NCBI GenBank assembly: GCA_905250885.1
Contig: CAJNOQ010003497.1
Coordinates: 1-20,100 of the forward strand
Reading direction: 5' to 3'
Source: Didymodactylos carnosus
Lineage: Eukaryota > Rotifera > Eurotatoria > Philodinida > Philodinidae
DNA: 20,100 bases
Made by a program: the position numbers and the translations under genes. Every line of letters starts with the position of its first letter. Position 1 is the stretch's first letter. Positions 1 through 9,958 of the stretch are shown here, one piece after another. A model generated the notes under the pieces. It had not been told where the DNA came from, did no database searches, and worked only from the letters and a program-made list of their open reading frames with translations.

Positions 1-926
1 TACAGTTTTTCTTAAAACAAACTCAAAACTTTTCTTTTCGCTACAAAAGATGTTCATATTGGTGAGTAGTATTTGTAAAAGCAGTTTGAACTTTTCATTT
101 TTTCAAATGGCAACGTCATAGCAAAAACAAATTTGTTGAAATATTATTTTCTACTCGTCATCCCTATAGAGGTTCATTGTTCACGTTCTTCAGTTTTAAA
201 TATTCTACAGAAGTCGAATTTATTTTCGTCTCTTGAACGGCAATAAATATTGAAAAATTTTATATAAGAGAATGCTTTTATTCTTTTTCTTTTTTAGAAT
301 GTGCGAGTATGACTAGTACATTGTGAAACGTTTGTAACATTCATCCATCAGTGATGTTTTTCTTCTATATTTTATTCAGAAAACACATTCACGAATAATA
401 GCAAAAAGTTGTAATACAAAAGAAATGTTTCGCTTCAAAGCGAAGAGTCCATGAAAAAATGTTTCGGTTTGTTTGTTATTAAAGTTTTACTAGCTCTCGT
501 ATCCTCATTAAGATGTAAGATGTTCTAAGATCAAATTTACATTTAACATTTTCTGACAGCGAGCAAAAATATCAGTTGGTTTACACAAATGTTTTTATTA
601 TTTTTTCATTGAGCGTAATCTATTCGGTTTTATATATGAAAATATACATATTTTCAGAACTAACATAATTTTATCAAATTTTCTAAATAGGAAAAAACAA
701 TAATAAATGGAGAAAAAAGGATATTATTCATTTCATAGTAAGATTTCCTACATAACATCAATTATGTCTTAATTGTCTCTTTAAACAAAATGTTTTCACA
801 TCAAAAATTTTTTTTTTTCTTCTAATCAAAATGTATTGTAAGAAACTTATGCGATATTTTTTCTAGATTTTCAAACGGTTTTCTAGATCTCAATGAAGAA
901 AAAAACATAATTATAGATTTTTTTTG
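1..926. other. AT-rich non-coding stretch, no gene recognised
   Basis: I see no convincing exon or repeat pair here. The stretch is strongly AT-rich with many homopolymer T and A runs. The only local structure is a short perfect palindrome near 429-445 (TTCGCTT around a CAAAG core). If the minus-strand exon proposed at 935-1115 is real, this stretch would be its downstream intron or 3' region. Confidence 0.4.
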
Positions 927-934
927 TTAAAGTT

Positions 935-1115
935 CTGACAAAATTACCTCTGTAATTAATAAATCATTTTGACAATAGTTCTGATCATCATCTGTCAGAT
1001 TTCGATGGGATCTTGTTAGTTGATTTATCGATTGATTATCATGTTGTACATAGTTTTGATTAATTACTTCTGTTTGCCTATGATGAGAGCGACGATGCCA
1101 ATGATAGAAAAACAT
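935..1115 (-). CDS. possible minus-strand exon, His/Asn/Gln-rich, unknown protein
   Basis: The minus strand is open from an ATG at 1115 downward. It reads as polar peptide with an aromatic and basic start (MFFYHWHRRSHH) followed by Asn/Asp/Gln-rich sequence ending near LLITE. At 934 the frame meets a good splice donor (ACAGAG followed by GTAATT), and codon choice resembles that of the otopetrin exons. A possible acceptor (CTCTCATCATAG) lies inside the open frame, so the true exon may begin near 1080. No domain is recognised. The open frame is short and could arise by chance in AT-rich DNA. It may belong to the same minus-strand gene as 2181-2417, but I could not link the two in phase. Confidence 0.25.
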
Positions 1116-2020
1116 GTTTTAGTTTTAACAAAAAGAATTTATTTTCCTATAAGTAGCATTATTTTTAATAAAAATACTCGATGATTATACTCGAGTTATT
1201 CAATGACATACATTAATGCTAGTGATACGTTTTAACACAAATGTATATGGCTGTCTTTATAGAATCAAACATTTAGAAAAATACGTGTTATTATTTCAAA
1301 GAAATAGTACGCGAGAATTTTTCATTATGTGAAGTACCATACACACTTGTAATTCACACTCAATTATTTTAGAGAACTATTTTTGTGTACTTTTTCAAGG
1401 TTGTTTTTCTTCATGTTGAACTTATTGACCATACAAATTGCATCATCAAAATAACATAGAACTAGCCATATAAATAACATAGAAAAATAGGAATAAAAGA
1501 GAGAAAATGTTGAATGTCATGTCTTGTTTCATAATAGATTGACTACTACTTGACAATAAATATGCAAACATGTGTATAATGTCTTCATATTCTTTTTTTT
1601 ATCTCCCTCTTATCTGTCATCAGTCCTTCACTAGCACACACAAAAAAAATTAACTGATCTTCTTTTTTCGTCATTTCATTTGATCATTTATTTGTTTTTG
1701 TTCTATCTATTATATATTGACGAGAAAAAATGGTTTCGCTTCTAGAATATGACAGTTTTATGAATGAGTATTTAATAAAATACTCTGTTATTGTCTATGA
1801 ATAATGATGGTTATGAGAGAAACAATTAAAGAATAGAGGGTGTATGATTTATAAGAGGACACTTCTAAAGACACTTATTGATTGAAGAAACTTGAAGAAT
1901 TTAAAAAATTTGAATTTTTTTGTTATACGGCAAAAGTGTTAGTGACTCCAGATTTAGTTCGTAAGACAGAGAAAACATAATCTGTCCAATATTCGCAGAT
2001 ATTTTCAGGACTGGTTTTAT
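1116..2020. other. AT-rich non-coding stretch
   Basis: No exon, RNA gene or repeat pair is apparent. Composition is strongly AT-rich with scattered T tracts. It would be intronic if the two flanking minus-strand open frames belong to one gene; otherwise it is intergenic. Confidence 0.4.
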
Positions 2021-2021
2021 A

Positions 2022-2067
2022 GGGGAGGGGGAAGCGTACGGGTAACCCCGCCCCCTTCCCCTTCCCC
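2022..2067. repeat. GC-rich inverted repeat / potential G-quadruplex
   Basis: A 46-bp island of pure G and C runs in otherwise AT-rich DNA. The plus strand has GGGGAGGGGGAAG, a short centre containing GTACGGGTAAC, then CCCCGCCCCCTTCCCC. The two halves can fold into a hairpin, and either strand has the four G-runs needed for a quadruplex. The right half (GGGTA-ACCCCGCCCCC-TTCCCC) resembles GGGTACCCCGGTCCCCCTCCCC at 8446-8468, which suggests a repeat terminus rather than a unique site. Confidence 0.5.
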
Positions 2068-2180
2068 AATAATCGAAATTTTTTCTTTTTTTAAAAAACT
2101 CAAAAAAAATAGACACTTTCACTAAGCGATTACAAAACAAAAAATTTATCGTAACATTTTTTTTAAATAAATTCAACATA

Positions 2181-2417
2181 TTTAATAATTGGTAACAAGT
2201 GAGATTTTACCTTTTTAGAAAACGGAATTCGTGAGCGATCTTGTTGTTGTTTTTGTTGTTGTTGTTGTTGTTGTTGTTGACTTGGTGAAATATTTGTTCT
2301 ACATAGTAAATGGCTTGTCGCTGATATTTCCACATCATTTTTATCATTTTGTGTTTGTTGATGATATTTTTGAACTTTTTGTTGTATCGGTAATTGATGA
2401 AAACGAAATAAATGCAT
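2181..2417 (-). CDS. possible minus-strand polyglutamine exon, unknown protein
   Basis: From an ATG at 2417 the minus strand encodes about 79 polar residues (Gln, His, Asn and Lys rich), a run of nine glutamines, KQQQDRSRIPFSKK, and then a splice donor (AAAAAG followed by GTAAAATC) at 2180. The run comes from a CAA microsatellite. Low-complexity Gln-rich segments are typical of regulatory proteins, but no folded domain is visible. Just upstream on the same strand is TACTAAC, a branch-point-like sequence at about 2450, so the exon might be internal, although no good acceptor follows it. The opposite frame of the same repeat gives polyvaline, which is less credible. Confidence is low because a microsatellite can hold a frame open by chance. 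Confidence 0.3.
2240..2279. repeat. (TTG)n / (CAA)n microsatellite
   Basis: About thirteen TTG units on the plus strand with one interruption (TTTTTG), so CAA on the minus strand. It encodes the polyglutamine run of the proposed minus-strand exon. The nearly perfect array is expected to vary in length between alleles. Confidence 0.9.
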
Positions 2418-2479
2418 TTTATTATAAAATTCGTAAGATGGTTGTTAGTACTATTGAAAATAATGTGTTATAAAGTACG

Positions 2480-3900
2480 TTGACGTCATCATACTTAAAA
2501 GTTCGATATATGGAATTATTAACTATCTTTTGCATAGATAGATCTGCTACTATTACTATCCTATTACAATTATTTTTTTTTGTTTTGTTTGTAAAAGCCA
2601 TAGACAAATTGTTATATCAAACACATAGAGAAGTATGATAATTGGATTTAGACAATGAATGATTAACATTTATTCTATATTTATTTGTATTGGTTCGTCT
2701 GATTCTGATGCTATGACTATTCTTATATAGAAATTGAATTGTTATCGGAAAAAAAAAATTAAACTATCACATAGTTATAAGTACTTAGTTATATTATCAA
2801 ATGAATAAAGAAAAAACAAAGTTGAGATGTAAGCTTTAATAGGCCGTATTTAAACAGAATTTCTTCGTTTTTATGATGTTTTTCATTAGAAAACACTATC
2901 TCGAAATGAAAGATAATTAGTAAAGAAAGAGTTTGAAGTATTACATAAATATAAGTAAGATTGAAGAATAATAACTATGTACTTTATATTTTAACCTTGA
3001 CACATTACTGTTCACTTACCAATGAAGTTTTATAAACATGTTTGTTTAAATTTTAGTTAAGTTGAGAAATTAACTTCAAAATACCATTTTTTTTTTTCTT
3101 CTTCTTCATAACAACTGATAAATCTTACTAATTTCTAATTTTATCTCTGATTCAATTTGTATGCTGTAGTTGTAAATAAAAGTATTATCATCTTATTCTA
3201 ATTTACAATATAATAGAATCAATAATATATATATTTATTTTTGTACTCATGCCTCGAGTTACTCACGCCTATATGTAACCATACAAACTTTAAGAATGAA
3301 TTGGGCATATAATACAATATCTGTCGGAATAAACAGGAAGCGTCTAGTGTTCAGTGAAATAAGGGATAAAGTCCACGCATTGTACAAAATCTTGACCAAT
3401 GAATGACTTTTCATTTCGTGTACTGCCTACAGACCATTGTTTATATGATATGAATTAAAATACGATGCATGGATCGGTTTACAGGAAAAAATGGACATTG
3501 AACTATAAAGGAAGAGAAGAGTAACTATATCAACTAAATAAAATCACTTTAATACATTGATTATTCAAAATACGAATACCAAATAATTTTTGACAGAAAA
3601 GTTCTACAGAATTCAAATATGTTCATAATGAAAACCGTAGCAGGATTATCTCATTTGAAAACAATTGCTTTTTTATTACTGTCTCACAGCGATAGCTCGA
3701 GGCCAGCCCAGGTCAACGAATCTTGTTGTAATATTATTAATGACTAATAAAGTTATTATAAACACATTTCAGTACAGAGACATAGAACATTTTATTAACT
3801 TATTAATATTCTATCAGCTCATTTTTTCAACGTCTGCACTTTAGTTCAGTTTTGCATAACATTCCATTTATTTAGCTCTGCTAATTATTAAAAATATTGT
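2480..3900. other. gene-poor AT-rich stretch
   Basis: No exon, RNA gene or clear inverted repeat was found. There are long T and A tracts and an AT dinucleotide run near 3225. The segment 3290-3480 is slightly less AT-biased than its surroundings but carries stops in all frames. Confidence 0.4.
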
Positions 3901-3906
3901 TCTTTA

Positions 3907-4870
3907 ACCTACGATGCAAAAGCAATTGGACAAAATGTCTCATCATTTTTCTTGTGATGAAAATTTGTGCAAAAAAATCTGTTGAGAATCTACATTTAAA
4001 GAGTTTTTGAACTGTGTGTTCAAACATTTTCTGTCGCTTTTAGTCTCCTCAGAATGAATGAATCTTTGCTATGCTTTAAAAATTAAGTTTGTAAAAAAAG
4101 AAAAACTGGTATTTTTCGACAAATGTAAGTCACGGGCTTGGCAAAATCAAAAAGCAAGGAAGGTCTCTCGTGGATAAACTTTTTTTGCTCTTGCTTTCTG
4201 CAACAGAACACAATAAAAAATGTCCCTTCGTCCAGATGGAAAATATATTTTTTCAGAGCAGGAAAGTGTGTGATCCTTCCACCCCATCATGCACCCCGCT
4301 CAGTGCCTGTATTCCTTATATAAATTTTTTAAGTCCATTACTAAAACGTTTTTATGGCATAAAATTGTAGAACAGACAAGTCTCTACACAATAAGATGTT
4401 AAAATAGGATACACAACATAACAGTCGAAAATTATTCGCGTGTTTTTGAACATCATCTTTTATCCAAAAAGGATTTCGAGAAAAATACAATTTATCACCA
4501 AGCAGGCTTTTGGTAAAATTAAAAGTTTGACCAGTTTTCGCAATGCAAAAATAATCTAAGATCGTCTGGTTGACAGAGAAAATTCTCCTTTATAAACTAG
4601 TAAGTAAACCAAAGTTTAATCTTTCAATTTGAAGTAGTTATTGTCAAAATGAAAAAATATTCAAAATTTTTATTGTTACAGCCTAAATTTTTGGTGATAA
4701 CAAAGATTCGCTAACTGCAAAAGAACTAAAAGCGATAGAATATTTCTGAACACATAATTAGAAAGCTCCCAAAGTATACTTTCAAAATAAATATTTTTGA
4801 TATTCTCGGAATGTGCTTTACCACAAGAAAAATGGAGAGACATTTGTCCAATTACTTTTACATCGTAGGT
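3907..4870. mobile_element. TA-flanked inverted-repeat element, 964 bp, non-autonomous DNA transposon
   Basis: The left end reads ACCTACGATGCAAAAGCAAT and the reverse complement of the right end reads ACCTACGATGTAAAAGTAAT. Similarity continues over about 50 bp (TTGGACAAA, then ATGTCTC and CATTTTTCTTGTG). Both ends are directly flanked by TA (3905-3906 and 4871-4872), the target duplication used by Tc1/mariner-type transposons. The interior has no transposase-like frame. A short plus-strand frame near 4170-4370 has nothing recognisable in it. The arms differ by several substitutions, so the insertion is not very recent. Superfamily assignment rests only on the TA duplication. Confidence 0.7.
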
Positions 4871-4872
4871 TA

Positions 4873-5661
4873 CTAATTACATTTGTTTGTGTAGAATATT
4901 AGCCAGTTCGTTCGAAAAATACTCGGAATCCGAGCTTATCTATTTCAGTACCATCTACAAAGACACTCTAGCATTACAGCGTGACAGGGATGGATCTACC
5001 TAGATCTTGTTAAACTATAAGACTCAATGAATAAAACTGACGAGATGACAACAGAAATAATTTCCAATAGCACTGTGGATTTTATATTATATAACCTTTT
5101 TCCTTTTTCCAACCTGATTCGAAATGAAACTACTATCCATTTCAGAATCGGATGGGTACAAATGTGTTTTGAATAACTATTTACGGTTTTTGCCATTCGA
5201 AAGAGAAAATCTGAGACTATCGTTTTATTAAAACCATATTCTAAAAATCTTTCCTTCAGTAGACTTCGAGAGATATATGCAAAATCAGTGTGAAACTCTC
5301 AAAATTAAAATATTAACATTTTAGATTGTTTTTATAGAAAGATAGTCCCAGATGTCCAAACCAGAGTCAAGTGACATCTGAGTTTTCAGTAGTTTAGGCG
5401 ATGCACTGAATTTTTTGAAAGCGCTAATCCCATAATCCTGACTAAAATATATGTCACATATCTGACAGACTACCAAAGATAATTGATGATAGTTTCTGAA
5501 ACAATCTTTCTCTTTTTCAATTATTCCACTTTTGGATATTTGCACACAATGATTAAATGAAATAGCCATAAATCTCGATGTAGTCGTTGCATTATTTCTA
5601 ATAACAAGGAAGTTGCATATAACGAATATATGAATTGTTTGTCAATATTCAACGTAAAGCT
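4873..5661. other. unassigned stretch with two short minus-strand open frames
   Basis: Two minus-strand open frames, 5321-5569 (82 codons, starting MAISFNHCVQ) and 4996-5196 (66 codons), lie in the same orientation. Neither shows a domain, a signal peptide or convincing splice sites. They could be remnants of a gene or chance frames, so I do not call them as genes. Otherwise nothing is seen in this stretch. Confidence 0.3.
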
Positions 5662-6043
5662 CTTAATAGTGTTTAGGAATACTTGCACTAATTCTCACCG
5701 AGAGAGTAGAGAATAAAGTCCGACCTCATATTAATCAGACCTGAAAATTACAATAGATAAACTTGAGGCAAGGTCATCAATAGCAAAGCTGTATGAACTT
5801 TTCTGATCAGCGGAATTCTAGTCTACAATAACTGAACAATCTTCTTTTACTCAGAATACTACAGAAAATGGGCACAACAAATCTAAATGTTTTTATATTT
5901 TTTTGTCGGTTACGATGAGATCACAATTCTTAATTTATTTTCTTTATTTGAACATTATGCTGAAAAAGCAACGGTTTTCTTTGAATAAAAATCAAAGTAT
6001 TATACGAAACTTGATCGATTCGAAATACGAAAATTTTTCTTCA
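5662..6043 (+). repeat. direct repeat copy 1 (partner 8600-8980)
   Basis: A 382-bp segment starting TTAATAGTGTTTAGGAATAC is repeated in the same orientation 2,938 bp downstream. Over most of its length identity is well above 90 percent; it falls in the last 50 bp and matching stops after TTTTTCTTCA. The copies bracket the broken gene at 6264-7925. This copy keeps a short open frame from an ATG at 5915 (MRSQFLIYFLYLN...), whose start codon is mutated in copy 2 (ATG to ATC). The frame is too short and undistinguished to call as a gene. Confidence 0.9.
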
Positions 6044-6095
6044 CTGAAGCGTGTGCTGTGTTTCCCATTGAATTTTTCGTTTTATTATTCACTGA

Positions 6096-6253
6096 TATAA
6101 AAGGAAATTTAGTTGTTTTAGCTTTCAGTAAAGAAAGCGCACATGTCTATATCATTGAAGTGACAATCATTCTTTTTATCAATTTTAAAAAAATTATATA
6201 AAACTTTTTCTGCTATAAAATATTTTATGATTTTTGTACTTCACATGTTATAA
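6096..6253 (+). repeat. inverted repeat arm, left (partner 9273-9430)
   Basis: About 158 bp whose reverse complement lies at 9273-9430 with a few mismatches and small A/T-run differences. It holds recognisable blocks such as CTTTCAGTAAAGAAAGCGCA and TACTTCACATGTTATAA. It ends 10 bp before the start codon of the broken gene and contains its putative TATA box. It may therefore be a promoter or 5' leader segment that was copied in inverted orientation. Confidence 0.9.
6214..6220 (+). promoter_or_regulatory. putative TATA box of the broken gene
   Basis: TATAAAA lies 43 bp before the ATG at 6264, inside the duplicated inverted arm. A TATA box at this distance would leave a very short 5' leader. 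In an AT-rich genome such a match is weak evidence by itself. Its preservation as TATAAAA (minus strand, near 9305) in the other arm is the only support. Confidence 0.3.
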
Positions 6254-6263
6254 TGTCTCAAAA

Positions 6264-7925
6264 ATGACTTCTGTCACATCGATTGCTAAGCATCGTGCTA
6301 TTAGACATTGTTACTATTTTCGACTGAGTTTACAACGTGTTAAAAATCATCATGATCAAAGAAGTTTTAGTCAAGTGCAATATGATGCTATAGATAGTTT
6401 AAAAAAAATGTTGGAAATAGCAATTCGAGAAGCTAAAGGAAATGGTTCATTATATACAGATTTTAAAAACTGGCTAATATGGAATTATGAGCTGTTCCGA
6501 GAGCATTGTTCTGTATTAATGAGTGATGAACATGGCCTAAGTGCACGACATATTCATGAACTAATGAATGATATTCTCAACGAAAAATACCCAAATGAAG
6601 CTAGTTTCAATGCAGCGTTAACCGAATACGACCATGTGAAAGAAACTCTAAGAAAACGAACAGTAAGAGATAGTCAAGCACGTTATGTGAAAGAATATTT
6701 TTGTTCGATCTTACGTAAAATATTAGCATTTAACACAAAAGAGATGTATGAACTGCATAAAGATCGATTAAAAGACGACTTCAGCTACATTATTCAACGG
6801 ATGATGAAATTCAATTTTCAATATTTAATCTTTATTTTTCAAATGAATGGCGAAAATTCGAAAATGATGTTCAAGAGGCTAGTAAGCCTGTCGAACTACA
6901 AAATCGAGAAATCGATGCTGCTATCGAATTAGTTAATTTAGAACAGAAACGAACATTTTTACAACAAATGGCTAAAAAAATTGGTGAAATCTATGAAAGC
7001 ATACGTCATAAACTACAACAAATACGAAACAATGGATTTACATTATCACAAGCAGTTTTAAATCCAATTTGTTCACCTGTTGAAAGTGGTAAAAACATTC
7101 TGCATGTATTTTGTAATCCTCTACAAACAGCCAAAATTGCATAGGAATGGGTCAAAGACAACCCGAGTAAAACGGCAATACTTGTTATTGGTAGTGTGGC
7201 CATCTCGATTGGTATTGGTGCAGTCGCTGGCGCTGTTGGTACAGCATTGTACGCTGATACATCAGTATTTAGTATGACAGTAGCTGACTCTGTTGTTGGC
7301 GGCATAGCGTTGACAAGTACGACTTTAACTGCTGTTGGTGGTAAAGCAGCCCGAGAAAGTGCATTAGAGGTTAAGAAAGCAATTAATAACGAATTATTAC
7401 AACGTAGTCATTCACTAGCTCAGTTTAAAGTCGAAGAAGAAGAATATCGTAAACGTGCTAGAGAAGAAATGACAGACAAAAGAAAAAAAGCTGAACTGGC
7501 CAGACGGCAAACATCGCTTATGTTAGTTAACAGTGATGCTAATTGCACTAATCAACAAGAATACGGACGTTCAGCAATTGTAAACGACGAAGATCGTCTA
7601 GCCGATGCTGCACAAGAAATGCAATTTGCAACGGAAGATATATCAAGAGAATTAATCGAAACATACAAAGAAGAAAGAAACATAAATGATCTCAAAAACG
7701 TTATTCAACAAGCTCAACAGGTCAAAGATGCAATAAAACAAAAACAAAATGGCGCAATTAAGTCAGTGGCAAAAGCATTAGTTACAACACTAAATAATCA
7801 AGATCGATTTGAGGATGCTGAACGAACATTAAATGCGTTGAAAAGACAAGATTTACGAGGAATTAGGAAATCTTGTTAATAGATTCAGTTTAGAAAGAGA
7901 TTATGACGAAAATGAACTAGACTAA
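6264..7925 (+). pseudogene. broken gene: helical protein with Gly/Ala-rich hydrophobic centre, unknown family
   Basis: I do not recognise the family. Coding character is clear over about 1.66 kb, but the frame is interrupted three times. A shift occurs between about 6800 and 6845. An in-frame TAG lies at 7142-7144, just before EWVKDNPSK. A second shift lies near 7855, after which LVNRFSLERDYDENELD continues to a TAA at 7923. The N-terminal part (6264-6810) is charged and helical. The middle has a hydrophobic stretch, AILVIGSVAISIGIGAVAGA, followed by more Gly/Ala/Thr-rich sequence to about 7350, and could enter a membrane. The C-terminal third is a highly charged, Gln-rich probable coiled coil (EEEEYRKRAREEM). 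No intron explains the lesions. The ATG at 6264 is chosen as the first methionine after the inverted arm. Helix, hydrophobic centre and coiled coil together recall membrane-inserting helical proteins, but that is only an analogy. Confidence 0.7.
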
Positions 7926-7961
7926 CAAACAACGAACATCAGATTTTCGACTGCATTTCTG

Positions 7962-8013
7962 TACATCTTCATACACTTCCACACGTCCCTATATGAAGTT
8001 GTATGAAGATGTA
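7962..8013. repeat. hairpin just downstream of the broken gene
   Basis: TACATCTTCATACACTTC at 7962-7979 pairs with GAAGTTGTATGAAGATGTA at 7995-8013 (one bulged T), giving an 18-bp stem with a 15-nt loop. It begins 37 bp after the inferred original stop codon. It could be a 3' untranslated hairpin or the remains of a small palindromic element. Confidence 0.6.
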
Positions 8014-8599
8014 TAGAAGTGTAAAAAGCAGAAAATATTTTTTTAAATAAAAATTAGCCAAATATTGGTTTGCTGCAAGTAGGGATGCACCGGTTCCTTA
8101 AATTTTAAACTAAAAAAGAAAACTTTGTCTTCTGCTGATACAAAACATTAAGTAATTTGAAACAGAACTCAGAAATCCAAAGAAGAATGCGTGGTGTAAT
8201 AGGTTCGAGCACAGTAAAGATACGTATCTCACGAACCGCAAACTTTACCTCAACACATGTTTCATTGCTAAATAACCAAAATCATATTTTCGACAAAAAA
8301 GCTAACAATAACCATTATTTGTTAAAAAGCTTTCCTGAGAATACCAATTTATGACCTATCGGGTACAACCGGTTGATTCTAAATCTTACGCAAACTTTTG
8401 TTCGTAAAAAACTTTCAAGTACAGTCTTACAATCAGAATAATTAAGGGTACCCCGGTCCCCCTCCCCTCTTTTTTTTTAAGAAAATTTGGGATTTTGAGC
8501 TGAGTATAGCCTGATGTAGAGGAAAGTGTGGGCTACTCTGAAGTTTTTCCTTCAAAACCTTAAAAAGCTCAATTTTCTAGTTTCATTAACTTTTCTCTC
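8014..8599. other. non-coding stretch with repeat-like motifs
   Basis: No gene is seen. AGTAGGGATGCACCGGTTCC near 8079-8098 resembles the G-rich ends of hAT-type elements, but no matching right end was found. The C-rich motif GGGTACCCCGGTCCCCCTCCCC at 8446-8468 is related to those at 2040-2067 and, more loosely, 10899-10917. The segment ends exactly where the second direct-repeat copy begins. Confidence 0.35.
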
Positions 8600-8980
8600 C
8601 TTAATAGTGTTTAGGAATACTTGCACTAATTCTCACCGAGAGAGTAGAGAATAAAGTCCGACCTCATATTAATCAGACCTGAAAATTACAATAGATAAAC
8701 TTGAGACAAGATCATCAATAGCAAAGCTGTATGAACTTTTCTGATCAGCGGAATTCTAGTCTACAATAACTGAATAATCTTCTTTTACTCAGAATACTAC
8801 AGAAAATGGGCACAGCAAATCTGAATATTTTTATATTTTTTTGTCGGTTACGATCAGATCACAATTCTTAATTTATTTTCTTTATTTGAATATTATGCAG
8901 AAAAAGCAACGGTTTTCTTTAAATAAAAATCAAACTATTGTGCAAAACTGGACGATTCGAAGTATGAAAATTTTTCTTCA
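8600..8980 (+). repeat. direct repeat copy 2 (partner 5662-6043)
   Basis: Same-orientation copy of 5662-6043, including the block TCCGACCTCATATTAATCAG, with scattered substitutions and one net base deleted near its end. The start codon of the short frame in copy 1 is ATC here. After 8980 the copies diverge completely. The inverted-repeat arm, 52 bp beyond the repeat in copy 1, lies 292 bp beyond it here and is flipped. Confidence 0.9.
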
Positions 8981-9272
8981 AACAAAACTTTCAGTTAGTA
9001 TTGCTAACATACCATCATATTATGATCATCAACTAACAATTAGGTATCTCTACAATTCGATTGTTGATGATTATTCAATACGAAAAAAAATTCAATAAAC
9101 AATGAGTCAAAAACACCTATTCAGAAACCATTTTTAAATTATATCAAAGTTTATTAACTTTCATACCTTTCGGATAAAATACCTTAATTCGACGATAATA
9201 AGTTGGCAGAGTCTTGAAATGTTTTTCTATTATTACCTCTACACATTATGAATTTATTACCAATTTTTCTTT

Positions 9273-9430
9273 TTATAACATGTGAAGTACAGAAATCATA
9301 AAACGTTTTATAGCAGAAAAAGTTTTATATAATTTTTTTAAAATTGATAAAAAGAATGATTGTCACTTCAATGATATAGATATGTGCGCTTTCTTTACTG
9401 AAAGCTAAAACAACTAAATTTTTTTTATAT
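9273..9430 (-). repeat. inverted repeat arm, right (partner 6096-6253)
   Basis: Reverse-complement copy of the segment that precedes the broken gene, starting TTATAACATGTGAAGTAC and ending in a T-run followed by ATATA. Its end is only 25 bp before the ATG of the first otopetrin exon, so any promoter activity carried by the arm would point away from otopetrin. The rearrangement has replaced or displaced whatever stood here before. Confidence 0.9.
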
Positions 9431-9454
9431 AAGTGTAACGTTTGCACTATTGAA

Positions 9455-9886
9455 ATGTTCCAGGTATCATCGTTTCCAGATATGGAACAGTATAGGTCAA
9501 GTTCTAATGATACTGCAACTAAAGAAGTTAAACCACGAATATTTACTGATCGAAGAAGATCAATTAGTTGTTTGAATATGACGTTACTGGGTAATTACAG
9601 TAACAATAATAATAAACACGCAAAATTTTTCTTAAACGGTCAACATAATATACACGAAGAGAAAGACAATAATATCAGTTCCACCTTACCTCAATCCCAT
9701 CTTCTTCAAAATCGACGTTTAACAGCGGCTGATTTGGGTTTACCGAGCAAAGGACGATTACAACTTATCGCTTCGTTAAATCAACCTCACAAATTTCCGG
9801 CATTGTATGATAAATTAAAAATGAATGCAAGCCGTCGACAATCTTTGTGTGCTCTTACAAACAATCGAACCAGATCAGTCGATGAT
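9455..9886 (+). CDS. otopetrin gene, first recognised exon: cytoplasmic Ser/Arg-rich N-terminus
   Basis: The exon encodes 144 residues and ends in phase 0 at a strong donor (GATGAT followed by GTAAGT). The next otopetrin exon also begins in phase 0, at 13576. No domain is visible: the segment is polar, with an Asn run (SNNNNKHAK), and would be cytosolic. Two RRxS sites that fit the protein kinase A consensus stand out, DRRRSIS (Ser about 36) and SRRQSL (Ser about 130), with RTRS near residue 141. The start is uncertain. ATG at 9455 is the first methionine, but TGTTCCAG at 9456-9463 could be an acceptor, so the true start may lie upstream or at the ATG at 9482. Assignment to otopetrin rests on phase, strand, codon use and a perfect donor, not on homology. 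It could instead be the end of another gene. Confidence 0.6.
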
Positions 9887-9958
9887 GTAAGTATTGCGAA
9901 ACTTTCATCTATTATTCCGAAGAACTAAAGCCGAGTATTACTTTCTAAAAAGTGCTGA

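Noticed and set aside
1901..2179. Minus-strand open frame with a GRGRGRG stretch
   Set aside because: The Gly-Arg run is a reading of the G/C-run hairpin at 2022-2067, and the rest looks like random AT-rich translation.
2231..2473. Plus-strand open frame with a polyvaline run
   Set aside because: It is the antisense reading of the TTG microsatellite; the minus-strand polyglutamine frame has better composition and a donor site.
4138..4370. Two overlapping plus-strand frames inside the 964-bp element
   Set aside because: No transposase motif or other domain, and they overlap each other in different frames, as chance frames do.
5915..6100. Short plus-strand frame MRSQFLIYFLYLN... in the direct repeat as a gene
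   Set aside because: It is small, AT-rich and hydrophobic by composition. Its start codon is lost and its frame diverges in copy 2, so no selection is evident.
7006..7305. Minus-strand frame with a Thr/Ala/Pro-rich sequence
   Set aside because: It is the antisense shadow of the Gly/Ala-rich hydrophobic segment of the broken gene.
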